A DNA stretch of 56,034 bases from a virus. The notes beneath the pieces are model-generated. The model saw only the letters and a program-made list of their open reading frames with translations. It did not search any database and was not told where the DNA came from. This document shows positions 40,943 to 49,443 of this stretch, in pieces (position 1 is the stretch's first letter; every line of letters starts with the position of its first letter). A program made the translations under genes and the position numbers. The DNA lies in IMG/VR virus record IMGVR_UViG_3300033233_000048, positions 1 to 56,034 of that record; one strand, written 5' to 3'.

Positions 40943-43350
40943 TTCTCACCCCAATGTTGAGATATAACTACTTCTGCTTCGATCGGAATTGTCGGTGAGA
41001 ATCCGAACAATCGCTTCAATGGCAGATTCTCCATCACCTGTTTAACTAACGTAGCTACTTCTTCTACAACATCTTCACGGGCTTCGAGTAGGACGGAGTC
41101 GTGTACATTCCCGATAATCCTGGCGGATCTTCGATCAGTAAGACGACTCGAGAGGATGACCATTGAGAGGATGGTGAGATCTGATGCGAAACCTTGAACA
41201 GGAGCATTGATAGCTTCTCTCTCAGCTTCCCCCTGAACCCCCTCATCTGTGGATAAAATGGTAGGAAGATGACGAATCCGTCCAATGGGACTTTGAACGA
41301 ATTGAAGGTTTCGAACGAGGCGCCGTTGACGATCATGCCAGGCCGGTAATCCTCGATATTGGTCAAAGAATGCTTGACGATAGGCTTTTGCTTCATCATC
41401 ACTTACCTTAATCTGGAATTTCTCATCGGCATAAGTTCTGAATTTTTTCCAGCCCATCCCATAAAGGAAGCCGAAGTTAACAGCCTTCGCCATCTTCCTT
41501 TCTTCCTTGGTGACTTCTGCCGGAGGCTTGTTCAGGACTTTAACTGCTGTTTCAAGGTGTGGATCACCGCCTGTAGTGAATGCATGCGTGAGTGCTGAGT
41601 CCCTGGAAAACATAGCAGCAATGCGGAGTTCGACTTGAGAAAAGTCAGCCTCAATGAATTTCCATCCTGGTCGACTCCCGATGATACTTCGAATGTATAT
41701 ATCCCTGGGCACCTGTTGCATATCTGATGATAAACGCCCGGTGACAGTTCCGGAGAGATTATAAGAGGTGTAAAGTCGTGGCTTGCGAGCAACTCCAATT
41801 CGAGCAAGCCAGTTTCGAGTATAGGTTGATTCATACTTCTGCCATTTTCTTAACTCCATTAATAGATCAACTGCTTCGTGTTTCTTTCGAAGCTGGAGGA
41901 GTACTGACTCCGCTGTGGAAGGTCTTCCAGATTTTGGTGATACAACGATAACTGGTAGTTTCAGATATTCAAAGAAAAACCAACCGAGGAAAACAACTGA
42001 ACGTAAGTTAGCGATTCCCTTCTTCTCTTCTGGTACAAATGAAAGAATCTTATCTTCAGTCTCTGCAATTATCTGTTTAATCTCAGTATGACGTTGACGA
42101 AGTCGTTCCATGTCCACAGGAAAACCGTTAGTTTCTAGATCAATGAACGCTCGACACGCCGGCATCATTAGTTTCGTGAAAAGACGGTGAAGTCTTGGTT
42201 GTTTCTTTAACTCTTCTCTGAACAGATGGTATAAACGGAGAGTGTAATCGGCATCTTTTCCATTGTAGATAGCGAGCCGAGTAAGTCCCGTAACAGAATT
42301 AAAACTGACCCCAGTTTCGTAATCATCAGCGCCAAGATAAGTTCTGGCAAGAGGTTTAAGTCCTCCAGGTCGATTTTCATCGAGGAGATGTGCGGCAAGT
42401 TTCGTGTCAAAGTGAGCATAGAGTTCTACTCCTTTAGCTGCCATCCATTGACAATCAAACTTGATGTTATGTCCAACCATTCGTTTCCCAGCCAGAGCCA
42501 CACTGAGTGCTTCGTAAACCCGATCAATGGGGATATCCCATTCAATTTCTGGGTGTTCAAGACCCACAACGTAAGATTTACCTGGTTCCCAGGAGAAGGC
42601 AGCGGTATGAATAACTCCGTCTGGTGCCCAAGGTTCAAGCCCTCCTCGGTCACGAGTCATCTCCTTTGTTCCAGTCTCAACATCGAATGAAATTGGTGTT
42701 TCCACAGAGGCTAATATTTGGCAGAACTTAGCTAGTCCCTTCGATGATCGGATAAGTGCAGTTTGAGTTTCCGGGCGCCGATCTTGTCCATTGACAAGGC
42801 GGACAAAGGACAGCAAGTCGGCCTTGAAGATGCCCTCATGCGCCGGATTTCTTAGGACGGCCGCTGGATGTATAGTAGCAAAGACTGTTCGCCCATTAAT
42901 CTGCTTAGCGATCCCTCGTTTAGACATAATTCCTGTGGAACCGGTTATCGCTTGGAGAGCGGCATTTCCCAGAAGAAGGATATATTGAGGATTAACAATA
43001 TCAAGTTCACGTTGCATGAAAGTTGCGCAAGTCTTGATCTCGGTCCTTGTCGGTGTCCGATTATCTGGCGGGCGACAGCGAACCGCATTGGTGATATAGA
43101 CAGAGGCTCTAGATAATCCGACTTCCGATAAAATCCTATCCAAATACTGGCCAGCGACCCCTGAAAATGGGCGTTCAATATCATCTTCCCGTGCACCTGG
43201 AGCCTCTCCAATCAACATGATCTTGTTTGGAACTGGGCCGTCACCTAGAAGACAGACAGTTCTTGCTTCTTTATGAAGTGAACAGAGAGTACAATTCTGA
43301 TCTCTGACTGGAAGCCAGACTAGTTCTCTTGCTTGTGGATTAAGTGTCAT
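40939..43350 (-). CDS. UDG (family 4) - DNA polymerase I fusion
   Basis: An 803-residue protein. Residues 1-200 are a family 4 uracil-DNA glycosylase: cysteines C20, C23, C92, C108 for the iron-sulphur cluster, GEAPGAREDD (48-57) and HPAAVLRNP (161-169). Then a 3'-5' exonuclease (FDVETG, D223/E225; GHNIKFDC). The palm follows with motif A FIEADFSQVELR near 570, motif B KMAKAVNFGFLYG near 621 and motif C GNVHDSVLLE near 748. It is the replicative polymerase; SPO1-like phages are known to carry a similar fusion. It lies next to dCMP deaminase. Confidence 0.93.
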   Translation of the reverse strand: MTLNPQARELVWLPVRDQNCTLCSLHKEARTVCLLGDGPVPNKIMLIGEAPGAREDDIERPFSGVAGQYLDRILSEVGLSRASVYITNAVRCRPPDNRTPTRTEIKTCATFMQRELDIVNPQYILLLGNAALQAITGSTGIMSKRGIAKQINGRTVFATIHPAAVLRNPAHEGIFKADLLSFVRLVNGQDRRPETQTALIRSSKGLAKFCQILASVETPISFDVETGTKEMTRDRGGLEPWAPDGVIHTAAFSWEPGKSYVVGLEHPEIEWDIPIDRVYEALSVALAGKRMVGHNIKFDCQWMAAKGVELYAHFDTKLAAHLLDENRPGGLKPLARTYLGADDYETGVSFNSVTGLTRLAIYNGKDADYTLRLYHLFREELKKQPRLHRLFTKLMMPACRAFIDLETNGFPVDMERLRQRHTEIKQIIAETEDKILSFVPEEKKGIANLRSVVFLGWFFFEYLKLPVIVVSPKSGRPSTAESVLLQLRKKHEAVDLLMELRKWQKYESTYTRNWLARIGVARKPRLYTSYNLSGTVTGRLSSDMQQVPRDIYIRSIIGSRPGWKFIEADFSQVELRIAAMFSRDSALTHAFTTGGDPHLETAVKVLNKPPAEVTKEERKMAKAVNFGFLYGMGWKKFRTYADEKFQIKVSDDEAKAYRQAFFDQYRGLPAWHDRQRRLVRNLQFVQSPIGRIRHLPTILSTDEGVQGEAEREAINAPVQGFASDLTILSMVILSSRLTDRRSARIIGNVHDSVLLEAREDVVEEVATLVKQVMENLPLKRLFGFSPTIPIEAEVVISQHWGEK

Positions 43351-43805
43351 ATTACTCTCACTTGTTCAGCTCCATCAGGAACAGGAATTTGCCAGATACC
43401 AATCCCGGCAGTGACGAGGAGTGCAAGTCCACTAGTATCTCTATATGGAGTTTCGAAATAAACTGCGATAATACCAGCATTAATAATGAGTTTAGCGCAT
43501 TCGAGACATGGTGAATGAGTACAGTAGAGTTTAGATCCATCAGTACTCGTTCCAGCCCTAGCAGCAAAAGAAATTGCATTCGCTTCGGCATGAACTGTTC
43601 TGGTGCATCCCCCATGATTACCAACTTCACATCCAACAGTTGTGCAATGAGGAAGTCCAGAAGGTGCTCCAACATATCCTGTTGAGATGATTCTTCCTTC
43701 TCTTGCAATTACAGCCCCTACTGAAGCCCGTTCACAGGTACCTCTGAGAGAGATGACTGTGGCAGTTCTCATTAACATTTCTTCTCTACTGATCCTAGAA
43801 GACAT
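43347..43805 (-). CDS. dCMP deaminase
   Basis: A 152-residue deoxycytidylate deaminase with VHAEANAI (H72, E74) and SPCLECAK (C100, C103) zinc-site motifs and an extra CTTVGCE site (C54, C59). It converts dCMP to dUMP. ATG 43805 is chosen since the longer frame extends over the TS-like gene. The product would feed dUMP to a synthase, though both neighbours lack the ThyA-type Asn. Confidence 0.9.
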   Translation of the reverse strand: MSSRISREEMLMRTATVISLRGTCERASVGAVIAREGRIISTGYVGAPSGLPHCTTVGCEVGNHGGCTRTVHAEANAISFAARAGTSTDGSKLYCTHSPCLECAKLIINAGIIAVYFETPYRDTSGLALLVTAGIGIWQIPVPDGAEQVRVI

Positions 43806-44493
43806 CAACCACATCTTTCTTATAAACGTGAAGAGAACCAATCCAATGCGTGAAAAATCCAGGTTGTATTTCTATAAGTTCTGCAATATATCGCTGCAGT
43901 TTGTGGGTAAGATACATATCATTCGCTAAGTGTGTGAAGTAATCTCCTGACCGCTGTAGATACGTGATATGGAGTTTTCTATTTCGCAAAGCGAACCAGT
44001 ACCCCAATGAACAAGGGACACGTCGTTGCCCGAGTTGTTCATTGTCCAACTCCCTCCACACTGGCATGAAAAGCTGGCGGGAATCTGGATGCTTCCGTAA
44101 TTCATCAACGATGGAAATGAGAGTTCCTTTCGAAGAATTCTGAAACTTTCGATATCTTTCTCCGTAAGTGTAACCGAAACCACGGTCTGCAAATTCCTGC
44201 CAGATTTCTGGCCTGAGACGCCAAGCGGATAGTGACTCATCATCCGGCCCCAATCCCTGTAATCTTTCTTCAAATTCAGCTTCGCACCAATCTACATTAG
44301 CAACGTTATACAGGTCAGTTAGATCTGGTTTGGTCACAGTATAGATCATATTCAGATATTCTTGGGTTTGATATTCTGGATCGTCCGCGATCTGTTTATC
44401 TTGCATCGTTTGTGGATGAACTTTCATACCGAGTTCAGCGATATCCCGTTTCAATTCATCAAGAGCCTCTGGGAAATTCCTATAGATTCTCAA
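43795..44493 (-). CDS. Thymidylate-synthase-fold enzyme, dCMP-type (hydroxymethylase-like)
   Basis: A 232-residue member of the ThyA superfamily. Catalytic Cys is C161 in RRVPCS; QRSGD (180-184) is the phosphate-binding motif; and HVY near the end matches the dUMP-binding H-x-Y. The distance from C161 to D192 is 31, the same as C146 to N177 in E. coli ThyA and C148 to D179 in T4 dCMP hydroxymethylase; Asp there is the cytosine-type residue. So dCMP hydroxymethylation or methylation is predicted. TTG 44493 has GGGGAGG upstream. Confidence 0.78.
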   Translation of the reverse strand: MRIYRNFPEALDELKRDIAELGMKVHPQTMQDKQIADDPEYQTQEYLNMIYTVTKPDLTDLYNVANVDWCEAEFEERLQGLGPDDESLSAWRLRPEIWQEFADRGFGYTYGERYRKFQNSSKGTLISIVDELRKHPDSRQLFMPVWRELDNEQLGQRRVPCSLGYWFALRNRKLHITYLQRSGDYFTHLANDMYLTHKLQRYIAELIEIQPGFFTHWIGSLHVYKKDVVDVF

Positions 44494-45371
44494 ATCGTCG
44501 CCTCCCCGATGTCAAGAATTCCAGACCCACGTTTACCTTCACCTGTTAAAACAAGAGTAGAAGCTTGTTGCGAAGTAAGTTTGCGATTAACTCTCCTATG
44601 TGTCGCCCACCCTTTTAGAACTAGATTCGCCACAGGGAAAGAACGGTACTCTCCAGCTTGTGCGTTCTCAAATTTCGTCTTCCATCTACGGGCAGCTCTC
44701 CATTTAATCTCTTCTTCTGGTCTATTCATATATTCATGATAGTATCTGACTGAATCACCGATTCTACCATCATGCTTCATAAATTCTTCGAGGCGTCCGA
44801 AGGTGTAGAGGGTAGCAACTGTTTCAACGGTTTTGATGATGAAGTTTGGGCAGTAGATCCGAAGCCTGATATCTTCCTGATCAATGCCCATACGTTCAGC
44901 AAGTTTGCGAGCGACGAAATCAGAAAGCGCGTAATCGGCGACTCCTGAGAAACCGAGTGACTGGGCTCGTGTATAGAGAGTGAGAGTTGCAGGTTTAGGC
45001 TGCCGTCTGAAGCTGAAGCCGAGTAGACAGTTACCCCATTGGTGGACCGCCTTCTGACCCCCGAAATTTGGCGGAACGATTCTGAATGTCCAGAGGGCAT
45101 CATAGGTTCTCACATTCATGGCATTGTTCACCCAGGCGTGTAGAGTTTCTGGGTCAACATATTGCCCGGTAAACTTCGTCCATTTCGTCGGCGTCAAACC
45201 AATCTTACCAAGATCAAAGTCGAAAACAGCTGACTTGGCTTCCATCTGATTACCGAAAGAGTGAATAATGTTACGTTGATAATAGTCAATGTAACCTGGT
45301 TTATCTTCGAGCATACCAAAGTATGCCCCTTCCCACATAGCTTTGATATCAGGAAATTCTTCGATAATCAT
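44490..45371 (-). CDS. Second thymidylate-synthase-fold enzyme, divergent
   Basis: A 293-residue protein. Although diverged, it keeps the TS core spacing: C115 in WGNCLLGF, R135 in LYTRAQ (20 on, as C146-R166 in ThyA) and D146 in GVADYAL (31 on, as Asn177). It thus seems a paralogue of the neighbour gene, again with Asp. The C-terminal 120 residues are basic with no known match. The two genes share a TTGA junction and could act together. Confidence 0.6.
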   Translation of the reverse strand: MIIEEFPDIKAMWEGAYFGMLEDKPGYIDYYQRNIIHSFGNQMEAKSAVFDFDLGKIGLTPTKWTKFTGQYVDPETLHAWVNNAMNVRTYDALWTFRIVPPNFGGQKAVHQWGNCLLGFSFRRQPKPATLTLYTRAQSLGFSGVADYALSDFVARKLAERMGIDQEDIRLRIYCPNFIIKTVETVATLYTFGRLEEFMKHDGRIGDSVRYYHEYMNRPEEEIKWRAARRWKTKFENAQAGEYRSFPVANLVLKGWATHRRVNRKLTSQQASTLVLTGEGKRGSGILDIGEATI

Positions 45372-45625
45372 CCGCGATCAGAGTCTAAATTAGCTTCACG
45401 ACGACGCTCATCTTCAATTCTATTACACTGCATCACCATCGAGTCAATGAATTCATTTGGTCTGATTACACCTGTCAGATAAAGTAAGTTGAGGATTACC
45501 GAAATCTCAGCTCGAAGTACAGTTGCTTCTCCATATTTTCCAACTAATTCATCTCGATTGACAGACTTCCGATACATCTCGCTCTGTGGCATTGGAACCC
45601 AAATCTTGCGTTTATCAATACTCAT
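45368..45625 (-). CDS. Hypothetical protein
   Basis: An 85-residue protein, probably helical, with a charged C-terminus (DERRREANLDSDRG). It is coupled to the TS-like gene by a short overlap and follows the dUTPase by TAG-ATG. Genomic context suggests nucleotide metabolism; sequence gives no function. Confidence 0.6.
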   Translation of the reverse strand: MSIDKRKIWVPMPQSEMYRKSVNRDELVGKYGEATVLRAEISVILNLLYLTGVIRPNEFIDSMVMQCNRIEDERRREANLDSDRG

Positions 45626-46069
45626 CTAGTAGTTACTCTCCTGTCGGAACTTATTGACTTCGGACTTCTTGAAGTAGAGTTTGTAAACCATCTCAGCGTC
45701 TAGTCCGACGATCAGGCAGAGTCTAACGAAAAAGTGGAGTGCATCCATCAACTCTTCGTAGAAGTGGGCTTGATCTGTCAAGACATGAGTTGTCTTCCAT
45801 GGCTTATTCTTCAAGCAGTTAGTTGCTTCGCTGATCTCTTCAATCATACGATAAGCGGCATCTTTGATATACCACTGAGAGACTGGATCATCCAGATCTA
45901 CATCAAGTCCCCTGTGGAGAGTATATCCATTAGCGATTTCAATTTCATCATACTTCCCCTCAAGTTCCTTCTGACGCTCAAAGATAGCTTCAAACATATC
46001 TCTAATACGGACAGGACCTGACCAAGTCTCAGGAGCTTCAGTTTTGATATCGTTAATGTTCACTGACAA
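45626..46069 (-). CDS. Dimeric dUTPase (MazG-like all-alpha)
   Basis: A 147-residue all-helical protein with E78-x-x-E81 and E106-x-x-D109, the EXXE-EXXD metal site of all-alpha NTP pyrophosphatases, plus KNKPWKTT and the C-terminal YFKKSEVNKFRQ of dimeric dUTPases. It hydrolyses dUTP to dUMP, keeping uracil out of DNA; this suits the UDG-polymerase. TTG 46069 or GTG 46063 may be the start. Confidence 0.82.
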   Translation of the reverse strand: MSVNINDIKTEAPETWSGPVRIRDMFEAIFERQKELEGKYDEIEIANGYTLHRGLDVDLDDPVSQWYIKDAAYRMIEEISEATNCLKNKPWKTTHVLTDQAHFYEELMDALHFFVRLCLIVGLDAEMVYKLYFKKSEVNKFRQESNY

Positions 46070-46266
46070 TTCCGACAGAGGTAATAATTGGATACTGTTT
46101 CTTGGAACTCAAGCGGATTATGAGATTTAACCGGTTCCATTCGACGACCACATTTAGTGATGGCTGCATCTTCAATGAATGATTCTACTAGATGCCAAAA
46201 AGTAATTTGGCGTCTCTTACTTCCATAAGCAGTAATCCGACAAACCCATTGTCCGATGTTTGGCAT
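46060..46266 (-). CDS. Hypothetical protein with C-terminal Cys
   Basis: A 68-residue protein when read from ATG 46266, coupled to the previous stop by TAATG; an earlier in-frame start would overlap the RlpA-like gene. It is basic in the middle (GSKRRQITFWH) with Cys residues late, ending CRNCQ, compatible with a zinc site. No family is recognised. Confidence 0.55.
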   Translation of the reverse strand: MPNIGQWVCRITAYGSKRRQITFWHLVESFIEDAAITKCGRRMEPVKSHNPLEFQETVSNYYLCRNCQ

Positions 46267-46631
46267 TATCTTCCTAACCTCCAGTAGATCGGCCCGGTAA
46301 AACAATGTTGGAGATATATGCAGAGGCCGCCCGACAGATCCCAAATCCGGCCTTCAACGTAGGGACCTCGATCGATAACAGGAACCGTTTTCTGTTCTCC
46401 TTTCCATCTGAAAGTAACGAGAGTTCCACACGGTAGCGTCCGATGCGCGACTCCGAAGATCCTTTTGGTATAGGCTTGTCCACAAGCGGTGTGATTTCCG
46501 TAGAATCCAGGACCATACCACGAGATTTCTTTATCGTAGTTCCATCCTTTCTCAACTGAATGCTGGCTGAAGATTGTTGTGATAATAAGTAAGAGATATG
46601 TTATCCATTTAGAGATTTCATCTAATATCAC
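46266..46631 (-). CDS. RlpA-like double-psi beta-barrel protein, exported
   Basis: A 121-residue protein with an N-terminal hydrophobic segment (about 8-22, ITYLLLIITTIF), then the RlpA-type barrel: SWYGPGFYGNHTACGQAY, then GTLVTFRWKG and VPVIDRGPYVEGRIWDLS, including the conserved D-R-G-P motif and final D-L-S. RlpA is a lytic transglycosylase for glycan strands. Sitting in a nucleotide operon is unusual; it may help lysis or loosen the wall. GTG 46631 is used. Confidence 0.8.
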   Translation of the reverse strand: MILDEISKWITYLLLIITTIFSQHSVEKGWNYDKEISWYGPGFYGNHTACGQAYTKRIFGVAHRTLPCGTLVTFRWKGEQKTVPVIDRGPYVEGRIWDLSGGLCIYLQHCFTGPIYWRLGR

Positions 46632-47157
46632 CCTTCAAGTATCCTCGTACGATTTCAAATAGTTCTAGTATGTTTGAGTTCCATTTATAGTGAATGAACC
46701 TCTTCCCATACCAATTCATTTCTGAAGACATCACTTCATCGTAAAGTTCCACGAGTTGAATGAATCGATCTTCAACTCCTTCCATCTGATCTTTAGTTTT
46801 GATACCAAGGCGTAATTCATCAGTCGTCGGACGAACATAGATCAATAAGGCGGAGGTTCTAAGAAACCACAGGATATTGTTGATGAGTGGTGGTTCAGCA
46901 GTAATACGGCCCCTAAGTACTGGCCCATAAACGAGTTCTGAATAAAAGAATCTGTCATGGATAGGAATTATATCCGATTCTTCTCGATCCATTTGTTGGG
47001 GCCACCATACACTGAAATCCTGTTCTGGACCAAGTTCATTACGAATCAGCTCTAATTGTGGAAATCCTCTCATCAACTTATGAACAAGAGTAGTTTTTCC
47101 GCTACCATCCACTCCTTCAACAATGATTCTTTTCTCTTGTCTAAGTGGGCTGATCAA
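46618..47157 (-). CDS. dNMP / thymidylate kinase-like enzyme
   Basis: A 179-residue P-loop kinase: EGVDGSGKTTL (14-24), HDRFFYSELVYGP (about 67-79) as the substrate/DR motif, and a late ED-rich lid region. The HDR-F-Y-S motif resembles thymidylate and deoxynucleoside kinases. With the TS-like enzymes it may phosphorylate a modified dCMP or dTMP. TTG 47157 has GGGAGG and its own promoter just upstream. Confidence 0.8.
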   Translation of the reverse strand: MISPLRQEKRIIVEGVDGSGKTTLVHKLMRGFPQLELIRNELGPEQDFSVWWPQQMDREESDIIPIHDRFFYSELVYGPVLRGRITAEPPLINNILWFLRTSALLIYVRPTTDELRLGIKTKDQMEGVEDRFIQLVELYDEVMSSEMNWYGKRFIHYKWNSNILELFEIVRGYLKGDIR

Positions 47158-47181
47158 AGTCTAACCTCCCTGTATTGGTAT

Positions 47182-47210
47182 ATTATAAGGCATCTTGGTA
47201 TCCCTGTAAA
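47182..47210 (-). promoter_or_regulatory. Leftward promoter for the kinase gene
   Basis: On the minus strand TTTACA (47210-47205), 17 bases, TATAAT (47187-47182). It lies inside the end of the helicase gene. It allows the kinase, RlpA-like and nucleotide genes to be made independently of the helicase. Confidence 0.82.
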
Positions 47211-47213
47211 GGG

Positions 47214-48692
47214 TCAGTTTTCAAGAAGAATATGGGGATTATGAAGTACAGCTTCTGCGATACTTCCCTTCTCTTTTAGTACTTTCAACACTACAGAATC
47301 TATAGTTCGTGGAGCCACGAGATGATAGTATGTAACTTTCCTAGTTTGACCGATACGATGAAGTCTGTCTTGCGCTTGCCAATAGTTTCCTGCATTATAG
47401 TCAAGACTGTAAAAGATACACACATCCGCCGGTGTAAGATCAATACCAAGGCTTCCCGCTTGAATTTGGCTAATGAATACTTTAAGACTACTATCTTCAT
47501 GGAATCTCTCTACTAAACTGTCTCTGTCCCGGGAGGGGACACTTCCAGACAGTATTGCATAGTCGATTTTACGCTCACCAAGTTTCTGTGCAATTCGATC
47601 AATATCCAATCTGAATCGAACAAAGATGACAACTTTGTGATCTTCTTCCAATAGATCGTCAACCAGATCCATGCAAGTATTAAGCTTAGAACTATCCAAG
47701 ATTCGAATTTGTCCTTCCACATCTTTAATGAACCCAGATGTAATCTGGGAAAGTCGAAGAAGTTTGACCAGAACGATTGCTGCGGTGGCATGAGTATCTT
47801 CAATCTCTACAATCATCTCTTCAGCCATCTTCTTATAGATTCCCTGTATTCTGTCTGGAAGTGTGATAGGGACAGTTTCAAACAGTTTAGGTGGGAGATC
47901 TAGACACTGTTCCTTCTTGATTCTGTATGAGTTTTCTCTGACTTTAGTGACAAGTTGTTTAAGATTACGGTAACCACGAAGTTGATATCTACCGAACCCA
48001 CCCCAGATCCCATAAGTGAATTTGAAATGGAACCAATTAGTTCCAAAAATTTCAGGCTTCATCGCACGGAACTGACCAAAGATATCTAGTGGTGATTTAG
48101 TGATCGCAGTTCCAGTCAGGAGCATCCGCATTCTTGCAGCTTGTCCAATACGAAATGCTGAACGACTCTGTTTAGAACTCGGACTCTTTAACCTGTGGGA
48201 CTCATCGAAAACAACAATATCTGGTTTCCAACGAATTAAGAGTTCTTCGATTGAAGGACCTCTAACAGGCGAGCGCCAGGTCCCTTCATAGTTGATAATA
48301 AGATAAGTGACATACTCATTGCTATGAGGATCTCGTTGGATTCTCCTGATGGCGGTAGCTCTACTCGAAGTAGAACCTTCGAGTCGGAAAATCCGAGTGG
48401 GCGCACCTGAATGTTGACGAATCTGTCTGGGCCACACTCCAAGAACAGAGAGTGGGGCAATAATGAGAACTCGTCTAACGTTATCATTGTAGAATCCGAT
48501 TCCTGCCCAATCAATTACAACTTTCGTCTTTCCTGTTCCCATCTCCATCAGGAGCCCACCACTCCCGTTCAAATCAAAAAGTTTCCGCAGGGCTTTCTTT
48601 TGATGGGAGAAAGGTTCAGTCTTATATGTATATTTAAGCTTATTCGGCCGCTCGAGGATCACGGTCCCCTTCTGTGTATGTTTGATTCTCAT
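47214..48692 (-). CDS. SNF2-type DEAD/DEAH helicase
   Basis: A 492-residue helicase. It has Q-like FSHQKKALRKLF, motif I MEMGTGKT, motif Ia LIIAPLSVLGVW, motif II VVFDESHRLK (DESH), motif III LLTGTAI, and C-terminal VIFVRFRLDI, GSLGIDLTPADVCIF and QDRLHRIGQTR, which define the SNF2 family (DRxHRxGQ). ATG 48692 avoids running over the zinc-ribbon gene before it. It likely remodels nucleoprotein at the replication fork or origin. Confidence 0.9.
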   Translation of the reverse strand: MRIKHTQKGTVILERPNKLKYTYKTEPFSHQKKALRKLFDLNGSGGLLMEMGTGKTKVVIDWAGIGFYNDNVRRVLIIAPLSVLGVWPRQIRQHSGAPTRIFRLEGSTSSRATAIRRIQRDPHSNEYVTYLIINYEGTWRSPVRGPSIEELLIRWKPDIVVFDESHRLKSPSSKQSRSAFRIGQAARMRMLLTGTAITKSPLDIFGQFRAMKPEIFGTNWFHFKFTYGIWGGFGRYQLRGYRNLKQLVTKVRENSYRIKKEQCLDLPPKLFETVPITLPDRIQGIYKKMAEEMIVEIEDTHATAAIVLVKLLRLSQITSGFIKDVEGQIRILDSSKLNTCMDLVDDLLEEDHKVVIFVRFRLDIDRIAQKLGERKIDYAILSGSVPSRDRDSLVERFHEDSSLKVFISQIQAGSLGIDLTPADVCIFYSLDYNAGNYWQAQDRLHRIGQTRKVTYYHLVAPRTIDSVVLKVLKEKGSIAEAVLHNPHILLEN

Positions 48693-48849
48693 TAAGGAAC
48701 TGTCGGCCACAGTATGGGATACCACCACTGGAAGATTTGTTGTGAATGAAACCCTGTTTAGTTTCTCCCTTTCCCCAAACCTTTTCTGGATCAGGGGGTT
48801 CTTTAACTTCTTGATCGCAATACAAACACCGTCGAATCTCATTTGCCAC
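48640..48849 (-). CDS. Small zinc-ribbon protein
   Basis: A 69-residue protein starting at GTG 48849, chosen for TTAGGAGAAG upstream. CLYC near residue 8 and PYCGRQ later form part of a zinc site. It overlaps the helicase start by 53 bases and the gene upstream by 11. Function unknown. Confidence 0.55.
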   Translation of the reverse strand: MANEIRRCLYCDQEVKEPPDPEKVWGKGETKQGFIHNKSSSGGIPYCGRQFLNENQTYTEGDRDPRAAE

Positions 48850-49264
48850 GTAATCTTCTCCTAATAACTTCTTCACTCTTGAGTTCAGCCCGACCCTCAA
48901 ACCTCAATACCATATCAAGATTATACTTCCTAACATAGTAGTTATGGATACTGATAGTACAGACAGGGCATCTCCATAGAATGGGGCTTCTAGTGCCATC
49001 AGAGCCTTCAATAGAAGTTTCTTGGAATTCCACCCACTTCAAACAGTAAGGGCACCAGAGCATTCCTAGCACTGGTGCTTGTCGTTTATCTTTCGGAGGA
49101 GCGAATGCCTTCCGTTGCGAAACTATACGAACTGACTTGGAGCCAGTTCTCTGCAGACGTTTCCCAAAATCTACAGCGCCTGAGTCTTTGGGAGAATCTC
49201 CTTCAAACTTCCGGACTAACTTCTTACCATCCTTGAACCAGATCACCTTCCACCCGTTGACCAT
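48839..49264 (-). CDS. Zinc-ribbon protein, first gene of leftward operon
   Basis: A 141-residue protein: an N-terminal strand region (NGWKVIWFKDGKK) followed by CPYC and CPVC near residues 71 and 99. ATG 49264 is chosen over ATG 49291 since GGAGG lies 5-9 bases before. It is the first gene behind the leftward member of the divergent promoter pair, so it should be expressed early and strongly. It may be a nucleic acid-binding regulator. Confidence 0.65.
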   Translation of the reverse strand: MVNGWKVIWFKDGKKLVRKFEGDSPKDSGAVDFGKRLQRTGSKSVRIVSQRKAFAPPKDKRQAPVLGMLWCPYCLKWVEFQETSIEGSDGTRSPILWRCPVCTISIHNYYVRKYNLDMVLRFEGRAELKSEEVIRRRLRGK

Positions 49265-49350
49265 CCAACCCTCCTGATGATGCGACCACACTCTGGGAGA
49301 GGATAGAACTCGGGGGGAGAGTACTACCCCGCGAGTGTGGTCGCAATACT

Positions 49351-49379
49351 ATAATATGACATCTTAGAACCTTTGTCAA
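49351..49379 (-). promoter_or_regulatory. Class II promoter, leftward member of the divergent pair
   Basis: On the minus strand TTGACA (49379-49374), 17-base spacer, TATTAT (49356-49351). Its -35 block CCTTGACAAAGGTT is the mirror image of the block in the rightward promoter at 49407, so a symmetric site of 14 bp flanks about 25 bases. It starts the replication/nucleotide operon. Confidence 0.92.
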
Positions 49380-49406
49380 GGTAGAGTTTCGACCAAATCT
49401 CACCCC

Positions 49407-49435
49407 TTGACAAAGGTTTTGAGACAATATATAAT
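49407..49435 (+). promoter_or_regulatory. Class II promoter, rightward member of the divergent pair
   Basis: TTGACA (49407-49412), 17 bases, TATAAT (49430-49435). Shares CCTTGACAAAGGTTT with the leftward copy and with 40812. It drives the HTH gene and primase-helicase. Confidence 0.93.
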
Positions 49436-49443
49436 AGAGTTTA

